Assembly: GCA_008360975.2 (NCBI GenBank) | Contig: CM039182.1 | Coordinates: forward strand, 86,645,405 to 86,709,404 | Source of the DNA: Lichenostomus cassidix | Taxonomy: Eukaryota > Chordata > Aves > Passeriformes > Meliphagidae | Length of the DNA: 64,000 nt | Direction of reading: 5' to 3' | Shown: positions 1 to 12,720 of the stretch, one piece after another | How the letters are laid out: each line of letters begins with the position of its first letter | Numbering within the stretch: the first letter of the stretch is position 1 | The notes under the pieces: generated by a model | Seen by the model: the letters and a program-made list of their open reading frames with translations, nothing else | The model's database searches: none | What the model was told of the DNA's origin: nothing | Position numbers and translations under genes: made by a program

Positions 1-2295
1 TTTCTCTCTGTGTGAAAATAACAGTTTTTTTAAAGGTAATATGGTAGAAAATAGGGTACTTTATAATCATAGGCATCTTCAGAGTGCATATGGACAACAA
101 AAGCTCTGTGCTCCACACTGGAAAGTAAACAGACTCCAAGAGGAGAGAGCCAGCTAAAAATAATTATAGTAACAATGAAGTAGACATAAATGAAGGTTAT
201 GGAAACTAAAGGTTTCTAACTATCAAAAAGGCAAAAGTCTGGAGCAGCTCTGCAGAGATAGTCAGACTAGAGAAAAATTAAGCAAATGAACAAAAAAAGG
301 CCCAGGCAAACGAACTAATGTTAGGCTATTGATCTTCAAAAAATTAACAAACCATAGCCCTTAGTAGCACAGAGCTCATAGTTTTGTTGGGTATATTGAC
401 CTGTTTTGACCAACCTTCTTTACTGTCCTTAGAAAGTAAAATCCAATTTATTTCTCAATATTATTTACTTTTCACTCATTTTCTTCTTTTTGCTATAGGC
501 AATAAAAATGGGCAAATGAGTATTGCAGGCATCAGGTACTGGGATAGTGTTAAAAGCCAAAGTAGTACAGAGAATGAACAACTATAAAAAGCTGTCAAGA
601 AAATCATTCTTAGGAAAGGGAGGGTGAGTATTTAAAAATAAAACTTTTCTTTTTGACAAAAAAAAAAAATTGAAAATATTGAAAAATGCATTTTTTTTCT
701 TACTTTCTTCTCCTCTAAGATCCATATGTTGGGGACTCTACCTACCAGAGAAGACTGGTCTAGGCTGTTTTGGTACAGAGTGAAATGTTCTCACTGCTGG
801 AATGCAGCTCCCCAGGGTATGGCCCTGCAGATCTTGCCAAGGCAGATGCAAATGAGCAGTTTAGGGGTTTGCAATGCTTTCCTAACTGGAGACTAACCTG
901 AGGAATTCCTACTTGCCCTGCCTGCACAGCAAGGCAGAGAGATGTAAAAAAGCATTGTTATTGGTACCATTCATGACCCTTGGGAAACAGAAAATGATAT
1001 GTAGCAGGGCATGGTGGGCAATCCATAAATTTTGCTGTGTATAGGGCTCCTGTGTTTGGTGTTTAAGCACCACTAAGCTGGTGGGAATAGAGCTGGAGAG
1101 GCGGTTGTTTTCAGAGCTGCAGAGTATCTCATAGGATGCTGGCTTGCTGAGTTGCTCAGCTAATTCTCACAAGCAGGAATTATTTTCCCATGTGTGCAGA
1201 TTTCAGGGTCTTCTATTTTTCCTCATGAACACACAGACATACATATCATCATTGAAAGGCAACCAAAGAATGTGAGGTGAGAAAAATACAGCTGATAACT
1301 TTTGGGTCTCTTCCCTTATTCTGTCAAAGGAAAAACTCACTCAGCCAAGAAAGGGAACTGATAAACCTTTGAGCTAGCCTAATTCATTCAGCCCATCAAA
1401 AAGAGAAGAGATACACACACAGCCCCATTCATCCTGGTGCCCTTGCTGTACATTAATAAGAGATGTATTCACCCTTTCCTGGGGCCCTCAGTGCATCCTT
1501 TCATTTTGGACAGTGCCTCATTCACCTTCTCCTGAAGTGCTTCATTCCAGTAGTATCCATCTAGGAGGCCATCAGCCCTGCATACTTGATAATTTCCAAT
1601 TAAAACAGCAACATCTGCATTGTATAGGAAGTAAAAATGCTGGAAGACTAAGGAGGCCAGTTTCTAAGTTTAGCTATCAGAGGTGAACGTAACCTAATTT
1701 AAATGCGATGAAATTAGACCATTTGCCCTAATTTTCATGCATTTAGCATTATCTGAAGAATACTGATGAGGATAGAATGAGCACCTGAGAGAAGCAGGCA
1801 GGCAGCATGGCCACTGTGCTGCATCACATTCAAAGTTTAATTTCAAATGAAAAGATAGATTTGTAAAAAGTAGGGAAAGGGCTAGCCTATCTGCCTCTCC
1901 AGCTTCCTTGGGAACAGGAGAATGCCAGCATCGTCCCTTCAAAATTACATTGATTCCTTCTTTTGCTTCTGCTAGCCTGCTCTGGCTGTATTTTGAAATA
2001 AACTCAATACTGTTTATTGTTTTAGGGGAGAGGGTTGCTCTTTGAGAGGTGTTGGTGGGAAAATTGGGATGTGGGGGATTGTTTACTTGCATTTTACTTT
2101 TTAATTAAATGGATGTAGGAAGAGGAAAGCATTGCTTCTTGAGTCAGGCCATAAGTAGCAAAGACACTACTAGTTCCATCTATCGGTAGAAAAGTAAAAA
2201 TTATTTTACTTACTTTCCAAAGAAAGGAATTACAAGAATTTCTAGTGCCATCTATGAGTGAACACAGAGAATTGCCAGTATTCCTAGCCCTTATG

Positions 2296-2297
<2 letters not shown>

Positions 2298-2326
<29 letters not shown>
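2298..2326. repeat. (AC)n microsatellite
   Basis: 29 bases of uninterrupted AC dinucleotide, followed by atataa. Ordinary vertebrate microsatellite. Confidence 0.98.
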
Positions 2327-2330
<4 letters not shown>

Positions 2331-5000
2331 AAACACAGAATTCACAGTACTTCTCTTTTCTTCTCTAAGTCCACACAAAATCCTTGTGAATAAAATCCTT
2401 TTGCAGCTGTTTAATACACACAGTTGAATAAATGCAGCTAGAGTTAGAAAAATTTTAAAGCTCATCCCCATAGTACAAAGTACTGTCCAAACCAGCTAAC
2501 TTTCAATCTGTCATCACAATGCAATGTTCTTAAAGGAAAGCCTAAAGGAGACACCTGAGCTTAAGTCTCTAAACTTCCTAAATGACAGTGATCCAAAGTC
2601 AAAATCTGCATTTGACTCATATCACACTGAGGAGAAACATCTTTCCACCACCCTGCTATAGTTAGGGTTTTTAAAATACATCCTAATTCAAAACCAGCTG
2701 AAAACAGCAAGATGCAAAATCCAGTTGTTGTCCTCCACTCACCCCTGAAAAAGCAAGCACGGTCCACCTGGAATTCCCCACTGGATCTTACTGGAAAGCA
2801 ATTTAAAACCTCAGAATGATAATTATCCTTTTCTGATACTCTATGGGTTGAATTTAAAATGCTTTTGAATACTCATCATTAGAGAATGTCAGAAGCAGGG
2901 ATGTGGGAAATCACATTCTGTAAAATTGCCTTTTTGGAGGTTCCCAAATGTACCAATTTCAAAAAGTGCAACTTATACCTGGGAGAGACTTTTTATTTTA
3001 TTTCTCCTCACACATTGCACAGTTTATTTCCTGGGGTTTTTTTCTCTCCAAAGAGGACAGCAGCAGAGAGAAGTGGCAATCCAGAAAATAAAGACTGGTG
3101 ATATTGGATTCCATGAGAGAAAAACATTAAGAAAAAGACTACAACATATATTGAAAAACATATAACTTTTCCCCCAGGGAAAAAGTTAGGAGTTCACATT
3201 AAGGCAATATTCATTTGCAGAGACTTTTTAACACAAATTTGCAACAGAAAGTATTGTAAATGTTGTCATAAAAGTGAAAAACCAAGAAAATATTTCCTGG
3301 TATTTTTTCTACTATTGTTAAAAAAGAGAAAAAAAAGCACAATTTAAAAAAAAACAAGACCAAAAGTACAAAAAAATGTTTGGAGCAAAATACAAAACCC
3401 CAGCACTAAAAATTGTGAATGTGTGAGCTGTTTAAAGCAACGGGGGTGTGGAGCCCCCACCTCTGCAGTGCTGAGGAATGGGCAATAGGATGGTCTTCCC
3501 CTGCAGCCAATTTTCATTGCAAAATTGAAATGGACCTAGGACCACGTTGCCCTAGGTCAAGAGAGTTCAACCACCTGGGCCAAGTGATGCCCTGGGTTGT
3601 CATATGGAAACAGACAGCATTCATTATACAGTGGAGAGGTGGACACAGAAGTAAAAATTGTGACAACTGCTCTGATTATGAAGTTATTTTTAGTTTTAGC
3701 GGAAGGTTGAAAGAAAAACCTTGTGGAGTATGACACCATTTCTATGTTAAACAGTAAAGAAAGTGTATTATTTGTTTTGTGCTTCTTTCAGTTTCTCTTG
3801 AAAGCAGAGGTCAAAGGAGACTTTCATTAGCTGGGGACTTGCATTTTCTTGATATCAGGTTCATGGTAAAAATACAGCTAAATACAGATTACCAAAAAAG
3901 GTCTCCCAGAATCCCAGTAAGCAATGTACATAATAGTGCATTTCTCATCACTGGGAGGCATCAATAGAAAATGTGAGGGGAATAGAGGGGGATATTACAT
4001 CCATTGTATTTTTACCTAAGTCTTTTCCTCTGAATAAGAACATGTTATGTTAGTTTAAAAATGACATCTCATTTGTAGTAGACCTGACTGAACTAGGGAG
4101 CATTTTCCAGATTTAAGGGCAAAGGAGAGAGAAATAATCTAACTCAGAATTTTTAAGTTAATACATTTTAGTTAAGAGAATATGTATGAGCAAAACCATG
4201 AAGAGATATGCATTTGTTTTTCAGTAACCAAACGTCAGCAAATTACTGAGAAAGGCAAGGTACAGCAGCGCCCTGGACTGAGACCTTTGCTTCAGAGCAG
4301 GTGTAACACAGTGAGCAAAGCTGTACCTTGTAAGGGTTCTGGCATGGCATTCTGAAACACATCCCAGGCTGCGCTGTCCTGCTCTGGTCTTTCCCTTGTC
4401 CTTACAATCCTTCAAACTTCTGTGATGTATGTCCAGAGTGTATGTACCCAGATTTTGTCTTTATTCCCTCTCATGGAAGACCAGCTGGGAAAGTATGCAA
4501 GTACTTCTTTTGTTGGGCTTTCCACACATGCCCTAAGGAAAAAAGTTTTTCTAACAAATCCATGTGTGTGAGTAATTAGAAATAACTGCAGATAAGTATT
4601 TCCTCCACACAGAAACACTATTGCATGCCTCATCTTTTTCTAAGCCACTTATTACAAGACGGCAAAAATTTTGATTTCTTTACCCAGGATTTATCTATTT
4701 TTTCACCTCAAGATTCTGTGTAGATAGACAGTGAGAAGCAATGGCACAACTACTTTTAAATTTATCACAGGATGTGGTACTGCAATTTCAGCACATTTCC
4801 CAGCAATAATGATAAATAGGTTGTTAAACAAGGTCCTTTATCCGATCTGGTTTCCTGAGGAATTGCCTTTCTTTCTGTGAGATACCACCATGGAAAAGAC
4901 AAGGTCTGATCCCTCAACTGGAAGAGAACAAGAAGAGCTTCAGTTTTCTAATGTGCATTACTAGCCTAACTTTTATTTTTCTCAATGTTGATGAGACTTT

Positions 5001-5062
5001 GTTGGAATTTGGGTTTTGTGGGGGTTTTTTGTGGGGTTTGGTTTGGATTTTTGTTGTATTTT
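5001..5062. repeat. G/T-rich low-complexity tract
   Basis: Plus strand is almost only G and T, with G-runs of 3 to 5 separated by T-runs. Same texture as the larger tract at 10351. Confidence 0.9.
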
Positions 5063-7770
5063 GCCTTGGTGTTCAGATTTTTTCGGGGCTTGGGAAAAGA
5101 AGAAAGGATGTGCTTAGTTAACAGAAATTTGGCTATGTGGTAATTTCATGTTATATTTTTACATACAGCTATTTGTATGCATGTTAAACTGCATAAATAA
5201 AACCAATGAGAAAACAGTTGATTAAACAAAAGAAAAAATAACAAACATAATTTTAAAAATCCAGGAGAGATCTTCAGAAAATACATTTGCAGGAAGTGGG
5301 AAGTAACTACTGTGCACATTTCTTCATGGGAACTGAGCCCAGAAGATGCCCTTTGGTTTTGCCCTTGAAAGTAGTGAGTCAAGGGAAGAAAATTTCAATT
5401 AACTAGAAAGCAGAAAGACAAGTTTTTAGAAAATTCTTCTGAGAGTTATGAAAATAGATCCTTATTTTTCTCTTCTTTATTGCTACACACTGGCTGCATT
5501 GATGTAGACTTACAGTAAAATTAACCATAAACGCAAATCTCTACTAAAAGAACCCAGAAATACAGAGCAAATCAAATTAACACCTTTTGCCAAAAACAAC
5601 GATGTTAGGGGACCAGAGGTTTTTTTGCTTTCTCAATAAAAATATACTAGTCCTTTCATATTTTCACCTAGGCATAAAATTTTTAAACATAAATAGTGAA
5701 AATACATCCAAAAAGTAAAGCATAACCCCCAAACTTCATAGAGCAGGTTTCATACAAAAGGCCTTCTTTGGACTCAGACTGTGAGGTTTTTTTTCTCACC
5801 TTCATTTTAAAGAAAAACCCCCAGGCAAACAAAAAGAAGATGCAAGAGAATTATTTTCCCCTCCAAATTGTTGGTTTAGATATCAATTTCATCCCCCTTC
5901 CCCCTCAAGTTCCTTGCTCAGCTCCACTTTTGACCTTTTATTAAAAAAAAAAATGGTGGAAATAAGAGAACTTGAAAATTCATGCAAAATAAGGCTGCCT
6001 AATTTACTAATGCAAACATTCATATTTAATATCCTGGAATTGACCAGCATATCAATTTGTTCCTGACACTGAAGTTAGAATGTGAAAGAAGGGTACCTTT
6101 CCCCCTTGCTCAAGATTCAAATGTGTCACACCCCTGCACCCATCCTTCTCCTGCTAGGGCTGAAAAGGGTGAGCAAGAGCAGTCACCTGAGTCAGTGTTT
6201 TCCCTGGAGAGCCTTCAGCCATGGCATTATGAAGGTAGTTTTGCTGATTCAATCGCATGGGTGTTTGCCTTCAGCCTCTAATGATGGCAGAACGAGTAAT
6301 TCCTTTCATATTTTAGGAAATCCACCTTTCTCATCATCAGTGGATTCAGGTTTGGGGGGGAGTTTGACCAATCTGTACCAATTTCCCCAGGTTCCATAGC
6401 CTTGATCACATGGCTGGTCTGGCTCAGTCTCCTCCCTCAGCAGAGAGCACTTCAGATGGCTCCTGTTCTTGGCATGGGATACTAACCTGGTAAATCCCTG
6501 GTGCCTGGGCCAAAAACATGCTGGTTCTGCTGTGGTGTTTCCATGGTCCAAAGCAATGGAAGGGCTGGAATACAGCAGTGGGGTACTCAAGAAAGCACAG
6601 CTCATTGCCATGCTTGTGCCAAAAAATCCTTAGAAGTTAAGGTCCCTACACACATCTGCAAATGGACTTGTGCCATAGAAATGGACAAAATAAAAGCCTG
6701 TGGGTATAAATCTGAATGATCCTATTATTTTCACCAATACAGAGTTAATAATAATAATCATTTGCCCTAGTTGCAAAACTGGCCTCTCATGTGTAATTGA
6801 TGACACAACTCAGCTGCTGGGGAGGAAGAACAGAAGTGTCCTCCCACTTCTTTATGAAGAAGCTTCATTCTTTAAAATGCTCAACAGATAGAGGTGACTT
6901 CTAAGACGTCAACACACATCATGTTCAAAGACCTCAGATATTCCGCTGGTAGGTGATCATTTTATTTTAGTTTCAGCTGTCAGTGTTAGTCAATTGTAAT
7001 GCTAAATAAGGTTGCATCACTTGCATTTCTTAGGTATAAGGAATGGGATGTTTTGCACAGGTCTGTGCTGATTTTTGCTATGAGCTCTCCAGTAATTCTC
7101 AAGGTACACTTTGAATTTAAAAAGGTTTTCCACATCTAAGGACTAGGAGTCTGTTCCTCTTTGAAACAGGTTTGATTTATTCCCACAGCTGGTGCAGCTG
7201 AAAGAACAGAACCAGCAGCAAATAGCCATATCCAGCTCAATTTGTTGTATATTAAAAGTTTGCTAGTTTTTTATCCCTTCTAACATAATCCAAACAGACA
7301 AAAGTTTTCAGGAAATAAGTCTTTTTAAGGCTAGTAAAGCACATAGAAGTTGGAGTTGGATCTGTCTGCATGAATGTCATCTCTAAGGGCTGTGAGAGCA
7401 GATTGTAAGAGATGTCTGGCACTCCTGCAACAGGAACTAATGCTGGGATGGCTTCTTGGAGTCGCCATCCTCAAATGTTTCCTTTCCACAACCCATTTAC
7501 TGTGACAAAACAGACAGCAAATCCTTTCATTTCAACAACTCCTGGCTTCAGCACTGCAATCTCAGCAGGATATGAAGACAAGATAAAAAGGCCAGCAGTG
7601 ACTTTGCCGGTAGATGGGTTAGAGAAATTTTTCATGAAAACAACTTTCATTTCATCCCTAAGATGAAGTTCAATGACTGCAGCACAGTTAGGTCCCCAGC
7701 TATTACACATATAAGTAAACAGATCAGATATTAATATACAGCTGAGAAAATCTGTAGGTTTTTTCCTTTT

Positions 7771-7800
7771 GTGGTTGTTTGTTGTTGTTGTTGGGTTTCT
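7771..7800. repeat. (GTT)n-rich tract
   Basis: Five or so GTT units within a G/T-only stretch, followed by a pyrimidine run. Confidence 0.85.
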
Positions 7801-9981
7801 TTTTTCCCTTTTACTTATTTTAGACTTGGGATGTAGCTGAAAAAGGATTCGAGAGTGTGTCTTTGCAGACACACGACACTGGTTGGGCTCCTGCTCCAAG
7901 TACTCTATGTTTTCCCTGTGATTTGATCCTCATGAGGGGCAGTCAAATAAGATTTAATGTTTAGACTTTCTAAGACCTGCCACCACCTTTTCCTGCCCCA
8001 TCCAGAAAAATTAGGGTACAGCAGCCAGCACTGCACTGAGGTAACAGAGCAGCACAGGACTGGCTCAGCCTTTCCCAAAGCAGCACAAAGTAGATCAAAC
8101 ATCTCAACAAAAAAGCCACATTTCAACACAGGTAAGTCTCAGAAAACAAGCTTAAGATTAGATAAGCAAAAGCTGAAGGTGAAAAACTCAGAGATTCAGG
8201 GGCTGAGCACTTGCTGAAACCATGGTGCAGCTGTGCCCTCTCCATAATGGAAACCAGCAGAGCAGCCAGCCAGCTCTGGTAGATCAGCTGGCCATGAGTA
8301 GCTCTGTTGAACAGCCCGAGGAGAAAGGAGTATTTTATGGGCAGAATAATGGTGATGCAGAGGTGTGAGCAAAGTCTGCCTCCTGCTAACCTCCAGCAGG
8401 CAGCTTGCAGTGATCCCCTGAACCCCAGGGCAACTGCAACATTGAGAGGTCCGTTGTTTTCAGGGCATCTGCAGTATAAGTGCTCTGTGCTCAGGACTTC
8501 ATATTCAAGGCACAGAATGGACAGACTGCCCACTGTTTTCTGCCTGTTTTGAGCCCTCTGTGGATAGCTAACTGCATCAGAAGGGGACACAGATCATTTC
8601 CCCCTGGCCAAGTGTGAGCAACAATGTGTGTTTGGAAAGAGATTTCAGATACACGCTGCGGTAAAGATGACCTTGCCTGCTGTGCTGTCCACCATGTGGG
8701 AGCAACCTCTGAAGAGCCCATCTGTAAAAGTGGCAGTCAGGGTCAACCTCCTCACTCCTCCATGCCCAGTAGAACCATCATGAGGATGGCCATTAGTTCA
8801 GGACAATGAGTGTATTCACTCAGCAGGCACATACATTTTGCTTCTGTCAGTCAGGGTATTTGCTTTATACAAAACTGCTTTGTAACAATAATTGGTACAG
8901 GACCAACCTACCTGCACTGAAAGGGATATAGGAACATGGAGATAAAGCTGAAGGTCTCTGCCCAAAGACACAATATCTGAAGAATTACAAAAGTATTTTT
9001 TGGTATCACTGGGGTGGAGCTCATAGGCTGGAATGTTTTCCATCTGCAAAGACTTCTCAGCCCACCAAAGAGGAGCATTTTTATAACAGTATCCAAACTC
9101 AAACAATAGAGTTGGGGAATTTTGATTTGAATGGATAGACATGTTGCCAGTATCTTCCCTACATTATTAAATGGCCAAGAAAATTGCTCCCTATCCATTG
9201 CTAGATATAGATAGGAAACATGGTTCTGTCACTGAACTCATTACCAAGAAAATCATTCCTTGTACTACACGACTATCTTGCAGATATTTCTGCTACAGTC
9301 CTTTGTCATGTTTGTTTAAGCATTTATAGCTAGTTCTGTTTGAAAACTGTAGTAAGCAAGCTGCACAGTTACTAATTAATCAGTATAAACAAACTGCTGT
9401 GTCCTGAGTCCCTTAAAAGGAACAGAAGAAAGGAGGTAGCAGCTATTTTTGCATCCCAGGGTCTCAGGTGTACTGCTCTACGTGCTGAGCAGTTTGTATT
9501 TTCCAGAGAACATCCACACCTTTTCATTTCAACAGTAAACTCCAGAGAAGTGCTCCTTCAGTTGAGCACACACTCCACAAATTTCTCACGTAAATCTGAG
9601 AGAGGATATCTAAGAGTCACACACCTAAAGTGTGCCTTGAATACTTGAAAAGGAGAGGTTTTGATCTGTGTCAAAATATGAACTATTCAGCCAGGAATTG
9701 TCAAAGTGAGAGCTTAGATCTTACAAGCTTAGCTCTTCCACCTGGAAAAAGAAACACTAAAAGAAATTTGAAGACCACCAATAATGTGGAAAAAAAACCC
9801 CTGAGCTAGTGTGGACAACCTGCAGTGGCTCAAGGGAAAGAGAACCTTATTTGAAAGAAAGGCTTGATATGTCAGAAAGAGAATAAACTTGGACAGGGAC
9901 AGGGACAACAACACTTTACTGCTGTGACTTCTTAAATTTTGAAAAATTTCACAGAAGCTAGAGATGCACATCTGCAAGGTG

Positions 9982-10022
9982 GATCTCCTTGCTGAGAGAT
10001 CTCCTTGCTGAGATCTCCTTGC
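9982..10022. repeat. Short tandem repeat, 2.7 copies
   Basis: The unit gatctccttgctgaga recurs at 9982 (16 bases), 9998 (14 bases) and 10012 (partial). Confidence 0.9.
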
Positions 10023-10350
10023 CCTAGAGAAACTGCAGCCCAGGAAGGGCCCACAACAGAGTAAGGAGCAATGGGTGGCTTTGATCAGCAGAGAAAAACC
10101 TGATATGCGCTGCCCAACCTCCTGTGTCACCTGTTACCCAAAAGGACAGGGAGGGATTGAATGCAACATGCAGGGAAGTGGGGACCAGGAAAGGTGGAGG
10201 AGAAGTGTTGGACTGAAGATCTTTTTGGGGAAAGGTGAAGAAAGACATTTCTCTCAGGGTCTGCTATCAATTAAAATCTCTGAGTCAAGACTGTTTTGCT
10301 TGTGACAAGAGATCTTAATTTACTTGGCATTTTCACTCAGCTCTGGTCTC

Positions 10351-10610
10351 TTTTTTTTGTTGTTTTGGTTTTTGGTTTGGTTTTGGGGAGTTATTTGGGG
10401 TTTTTTTGTGGGGGGTTTTGTTTGTTTTTTGGTGGGGGTTATTTGTTTTTTTCTTGGGCTTTTTTTTGGTGGGGTTTTTTTGGGTTTTTCTTTGGGGTTT
10501 TTTTTTTGTTTTGTTTTTTTGCTTGGGAGGTTTTTTTTTGTTTTTGTTTGGGGTTTTTTTGTTTGTTTTTTTGCTTGGGGTGTTTTGGGTTTTTTTTGGG
10601 GGGGTGGTTG
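10351..10610. repeat. 260-bp G/T-only tract with many G-runs
   Basis: Nearly pure G and T on the plus strand, with about 13 runs of three or more G separated by T-runs. Composition would support several overlapping G-quadruplexes on the plus strand. The Phe/Gly-rich and Lys/Pro/Thr-rich reading frames across it are by-products of the base bias, not proteins. Confidence 0.95.
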
Positions 10611-11640
10611 CTATCACTATGATGTGCTGATAGGGAGATATTTCTTCTTTAGGATGGGGATGCTCAACATGCAACACGTGATGCCCATGGAAAGGGCCTG
10701 TGGGGAGATGAAAATGTTGGCCCTTCCTGGCTGTGGCTTCTTCTGAGGACACTACTGCCCTTCCCCTGCCACAGTCCAGACCTACCTGGGGACAAGCGGC
10801 AAAAGCAGCTGTGCTCTAGCCAATTTCTGAAAACTGAGTGTGAAAGGAGGTTGCCATCCTTGTTATTCATACAGTCTTGCACCTGGCTGGGGACAAACAG
10901 GGACTGACCTGCTCCCAAACACCAGCTTAGCTGGCTGCACCACCCACACCTTGTGTGTGTATTTGGGGAATGCAGCCTTCTCAAGAGGCAGCCCTGAGCC
11001 TTGCAGCCACAGCAGTAGGCTGAGTGCATGGTGTAGAGCAGGGAGACCCACTGCAGCCCATGAGGAGCAGCACTGCTGTGAAGCTGCAAGAGACAAACCC
11101 AAGTCACCATCCACGTGATGAGGCCCAAAGGACCTTCTGCCTCCTGAAAGAAATGACACAGTTCACAATGAAAACTTTATCCTCTCATATCCATAAATCA
11201 TCACAGCTCAGGAGAAACCAATGCCTGCATAACAAAAGGATTACAGAGCGTTCCTTATGAGGTCAGGAGAGTACAGAGCATTTCAATCAGCTCTTTGATT
11301 TGCAGTCTAGGCAAAGTCCCAGGCCACTGGTTTAAGGATTAGAAAAAATAACAGAAATAGTTCTTAAACTGGTTTTGAATTCTGCAAGGGTTTTGTGCAA
11401 CAGGAAGACCAGGCTCTAGGAACAAGGCAGCCCCAGGAGCCTGTTCAGGAGCACAGGAGATGGTGTCCACTCAAGAAATATTTGAGTATTTTTTTTGGGA
11501 CCAGGGTTCATGGATACAAAAGACAACAGAGCTGTGTGAGGCCTTCATAGTTTGACATTAATACCTAAACAGTGGCTTAAAAATGGAGCTATATTGGTCT
11601 CAATTAAACATTACGTTAGTGCTTAAAATAAAAGCAGACA
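10611..11640. other. Intergenic, moderately GC-rich, no gene recognised
   Basis: ORFs of 90 to 154 codons overlap on both strands without domains or splice context. Nothing identifiable seen. Confidence 0.5.
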
Positions 11641-11960
11641 GGAACACACTGAGGTCCAAAAACTCCATTGTTTGAAATCAAGTTCCATTTTCAAGATTTG
11701 CTGATGACACTGAGTTATTTTGGTTGTATTCCAGAGGAAACTGGAGAAAGGTGGAAAACAAGACAAAATGTTGTCACATTAAAGATATGCAATTTGAACT
11801 GTTTCCAAATGGTACTAGGTACTGAATTGAGTAATCAATTCAGAAGAGACACCAATGTATTTTAATAGAGAATTTAGTGACAATCTCTGGACAATCTGTC
11901 AGTAGCAAAAAACAAACAAAAAATCTGAAATGAAACAAAATGTTACAGAAGATAGAAAAG
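11640..11960 (+). mobile_element. Ancient CR1 LINE fragment, reverse-transcriptase region
   Basis: The stretch around 11690-11715 matches the CR1 segment coding the FADDT motif (tttgctgatgacac). Farther on, tactgaattgag and tcagaagagac match the downstream CR1 region. Many frame breaks; clearly dead. Match is from remembered CR1 consensus, so the edges are approximate. Confidence 0.65.
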
Positions 11961-12535
11961 TTTTCAACCGGTATCTAGCTCATCAGACAATTTCTGTTTA
12001 TCTCCTTTTGAGCAATATAGTTAAGGCAGAATTTGAAGGTATCACAGGGTAAGTGTGTGATTCCCACAAGCAGCTGGGCTGATTTAAACCACCTTTTTAA
12101 ATAGGCTACCCCAGGAGCTATTGCATGTGGCTTTAAGTGCTGACCACATAAAAGAATAGCCTTTTTGGGGAGTGGTAATTGTCAGCACACAACATAAGAT
12201 TTTTAAAGAAATCAAATTATATGAGTAGTTGCAGCAAACTTTATACCCCCACCAGCAAAGCACCAAAATGCAGTTCTCTCTGTCTTCAGAGAAATGTAAA
12301 GAATCAATGCTGCCTCAAAAGTTTCTAAGCTCTGTCAGACTCAGGAAGGTTCAGAGGACCCAGGATGCTGAGGGAAGAGATGTGGGAAAGGTACTTTTAG
12401 AGGGAAATTTACTCTGTCACCTCTCACCCACAAAGGTAATGGTCATAGGGAGGGTTCAGCCATCTGCCTGGTAAATTCACAGTCCTTAGGTCATCAGAAA
12501 TATGCCAAAGGCTTTCAGGGAGGAACTCTCTTCAG
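11961..12535. other. Intergenic, no gene recognised
   Basis: No exon or repeat I can name. It lies between two CR1-like pieces and may itself be decayed CR1. Confidence 0.4.
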
Positions 12536-12612
12536 GATGGGTCCCATTTAACATCTGCATGAACGACTGGAAAAGAGCAATAATGTGCTTGTGACATTTA
12601 CAGATGCTGGTT
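12536..12612 (+). mobile_element. CR1-like fragment (segment before FADDT)
   Basis: gggtccc, tttaacatct and tgaacgactgg appear in the order and spacing of the CR1 segment that codes the residues just before the RT FADDT motif. Since this segment belongs upstream of the 11.69-kb piece, it is a separate copy or a rearrangement. Confidence 0.55.
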
Positions 12613-12696
12613 AAATGAAGCAAAGAACTAATATGCAGCTGAAAGGCAGTAAGAAAATTAAGTACTGGTGTGTGATGCATACACATACAGTCAACA

Positions 12697-12720
12697 CACA
12701 CACACATTTATGTGTGTGTG
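12697..12720. repeat. CA/TG inverted microsatellite (hairpin)
   Basis: Ten bases of CA repeat, a four-base loop (ttta) and ten bases of TG repeat, forming a perfect stem. Inside a slightly longer CA/TG region (12692-12724). Confidence 0.95.

Larger units (their letters stand above)
1..10340. other. Intergenic DNA downstream of PTPN3, no gene recognised
   Basis: No exon with splice sites and recognisable protein, no CpG island and no RNA gene seen. The short ORFs here (up to about 155 codons) have no recognisable domain and often overlap on both strands, as chance ORFs do. Contents: a CA microsatellite at 2298, a G/T tract at 5001, GTT repeats at 7771 and a short tandem repeat at 9982. Confidence 0.6.

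Noticed and set aside
8123..8590. 155-codon minus ORF
   Set aside because: No domain, no splice context, and plus-strand ORFs overlap it. Treated as chance.
10296..10752. Overlapping ORFs of 108 to 140 codons rich in Phe/Gly (plus) or Lys/Pro/Thr (minus)
   Set aside because: They are translations of the G/T-only low-complexity tract; no stop codons arise because A and C are nearly absent.
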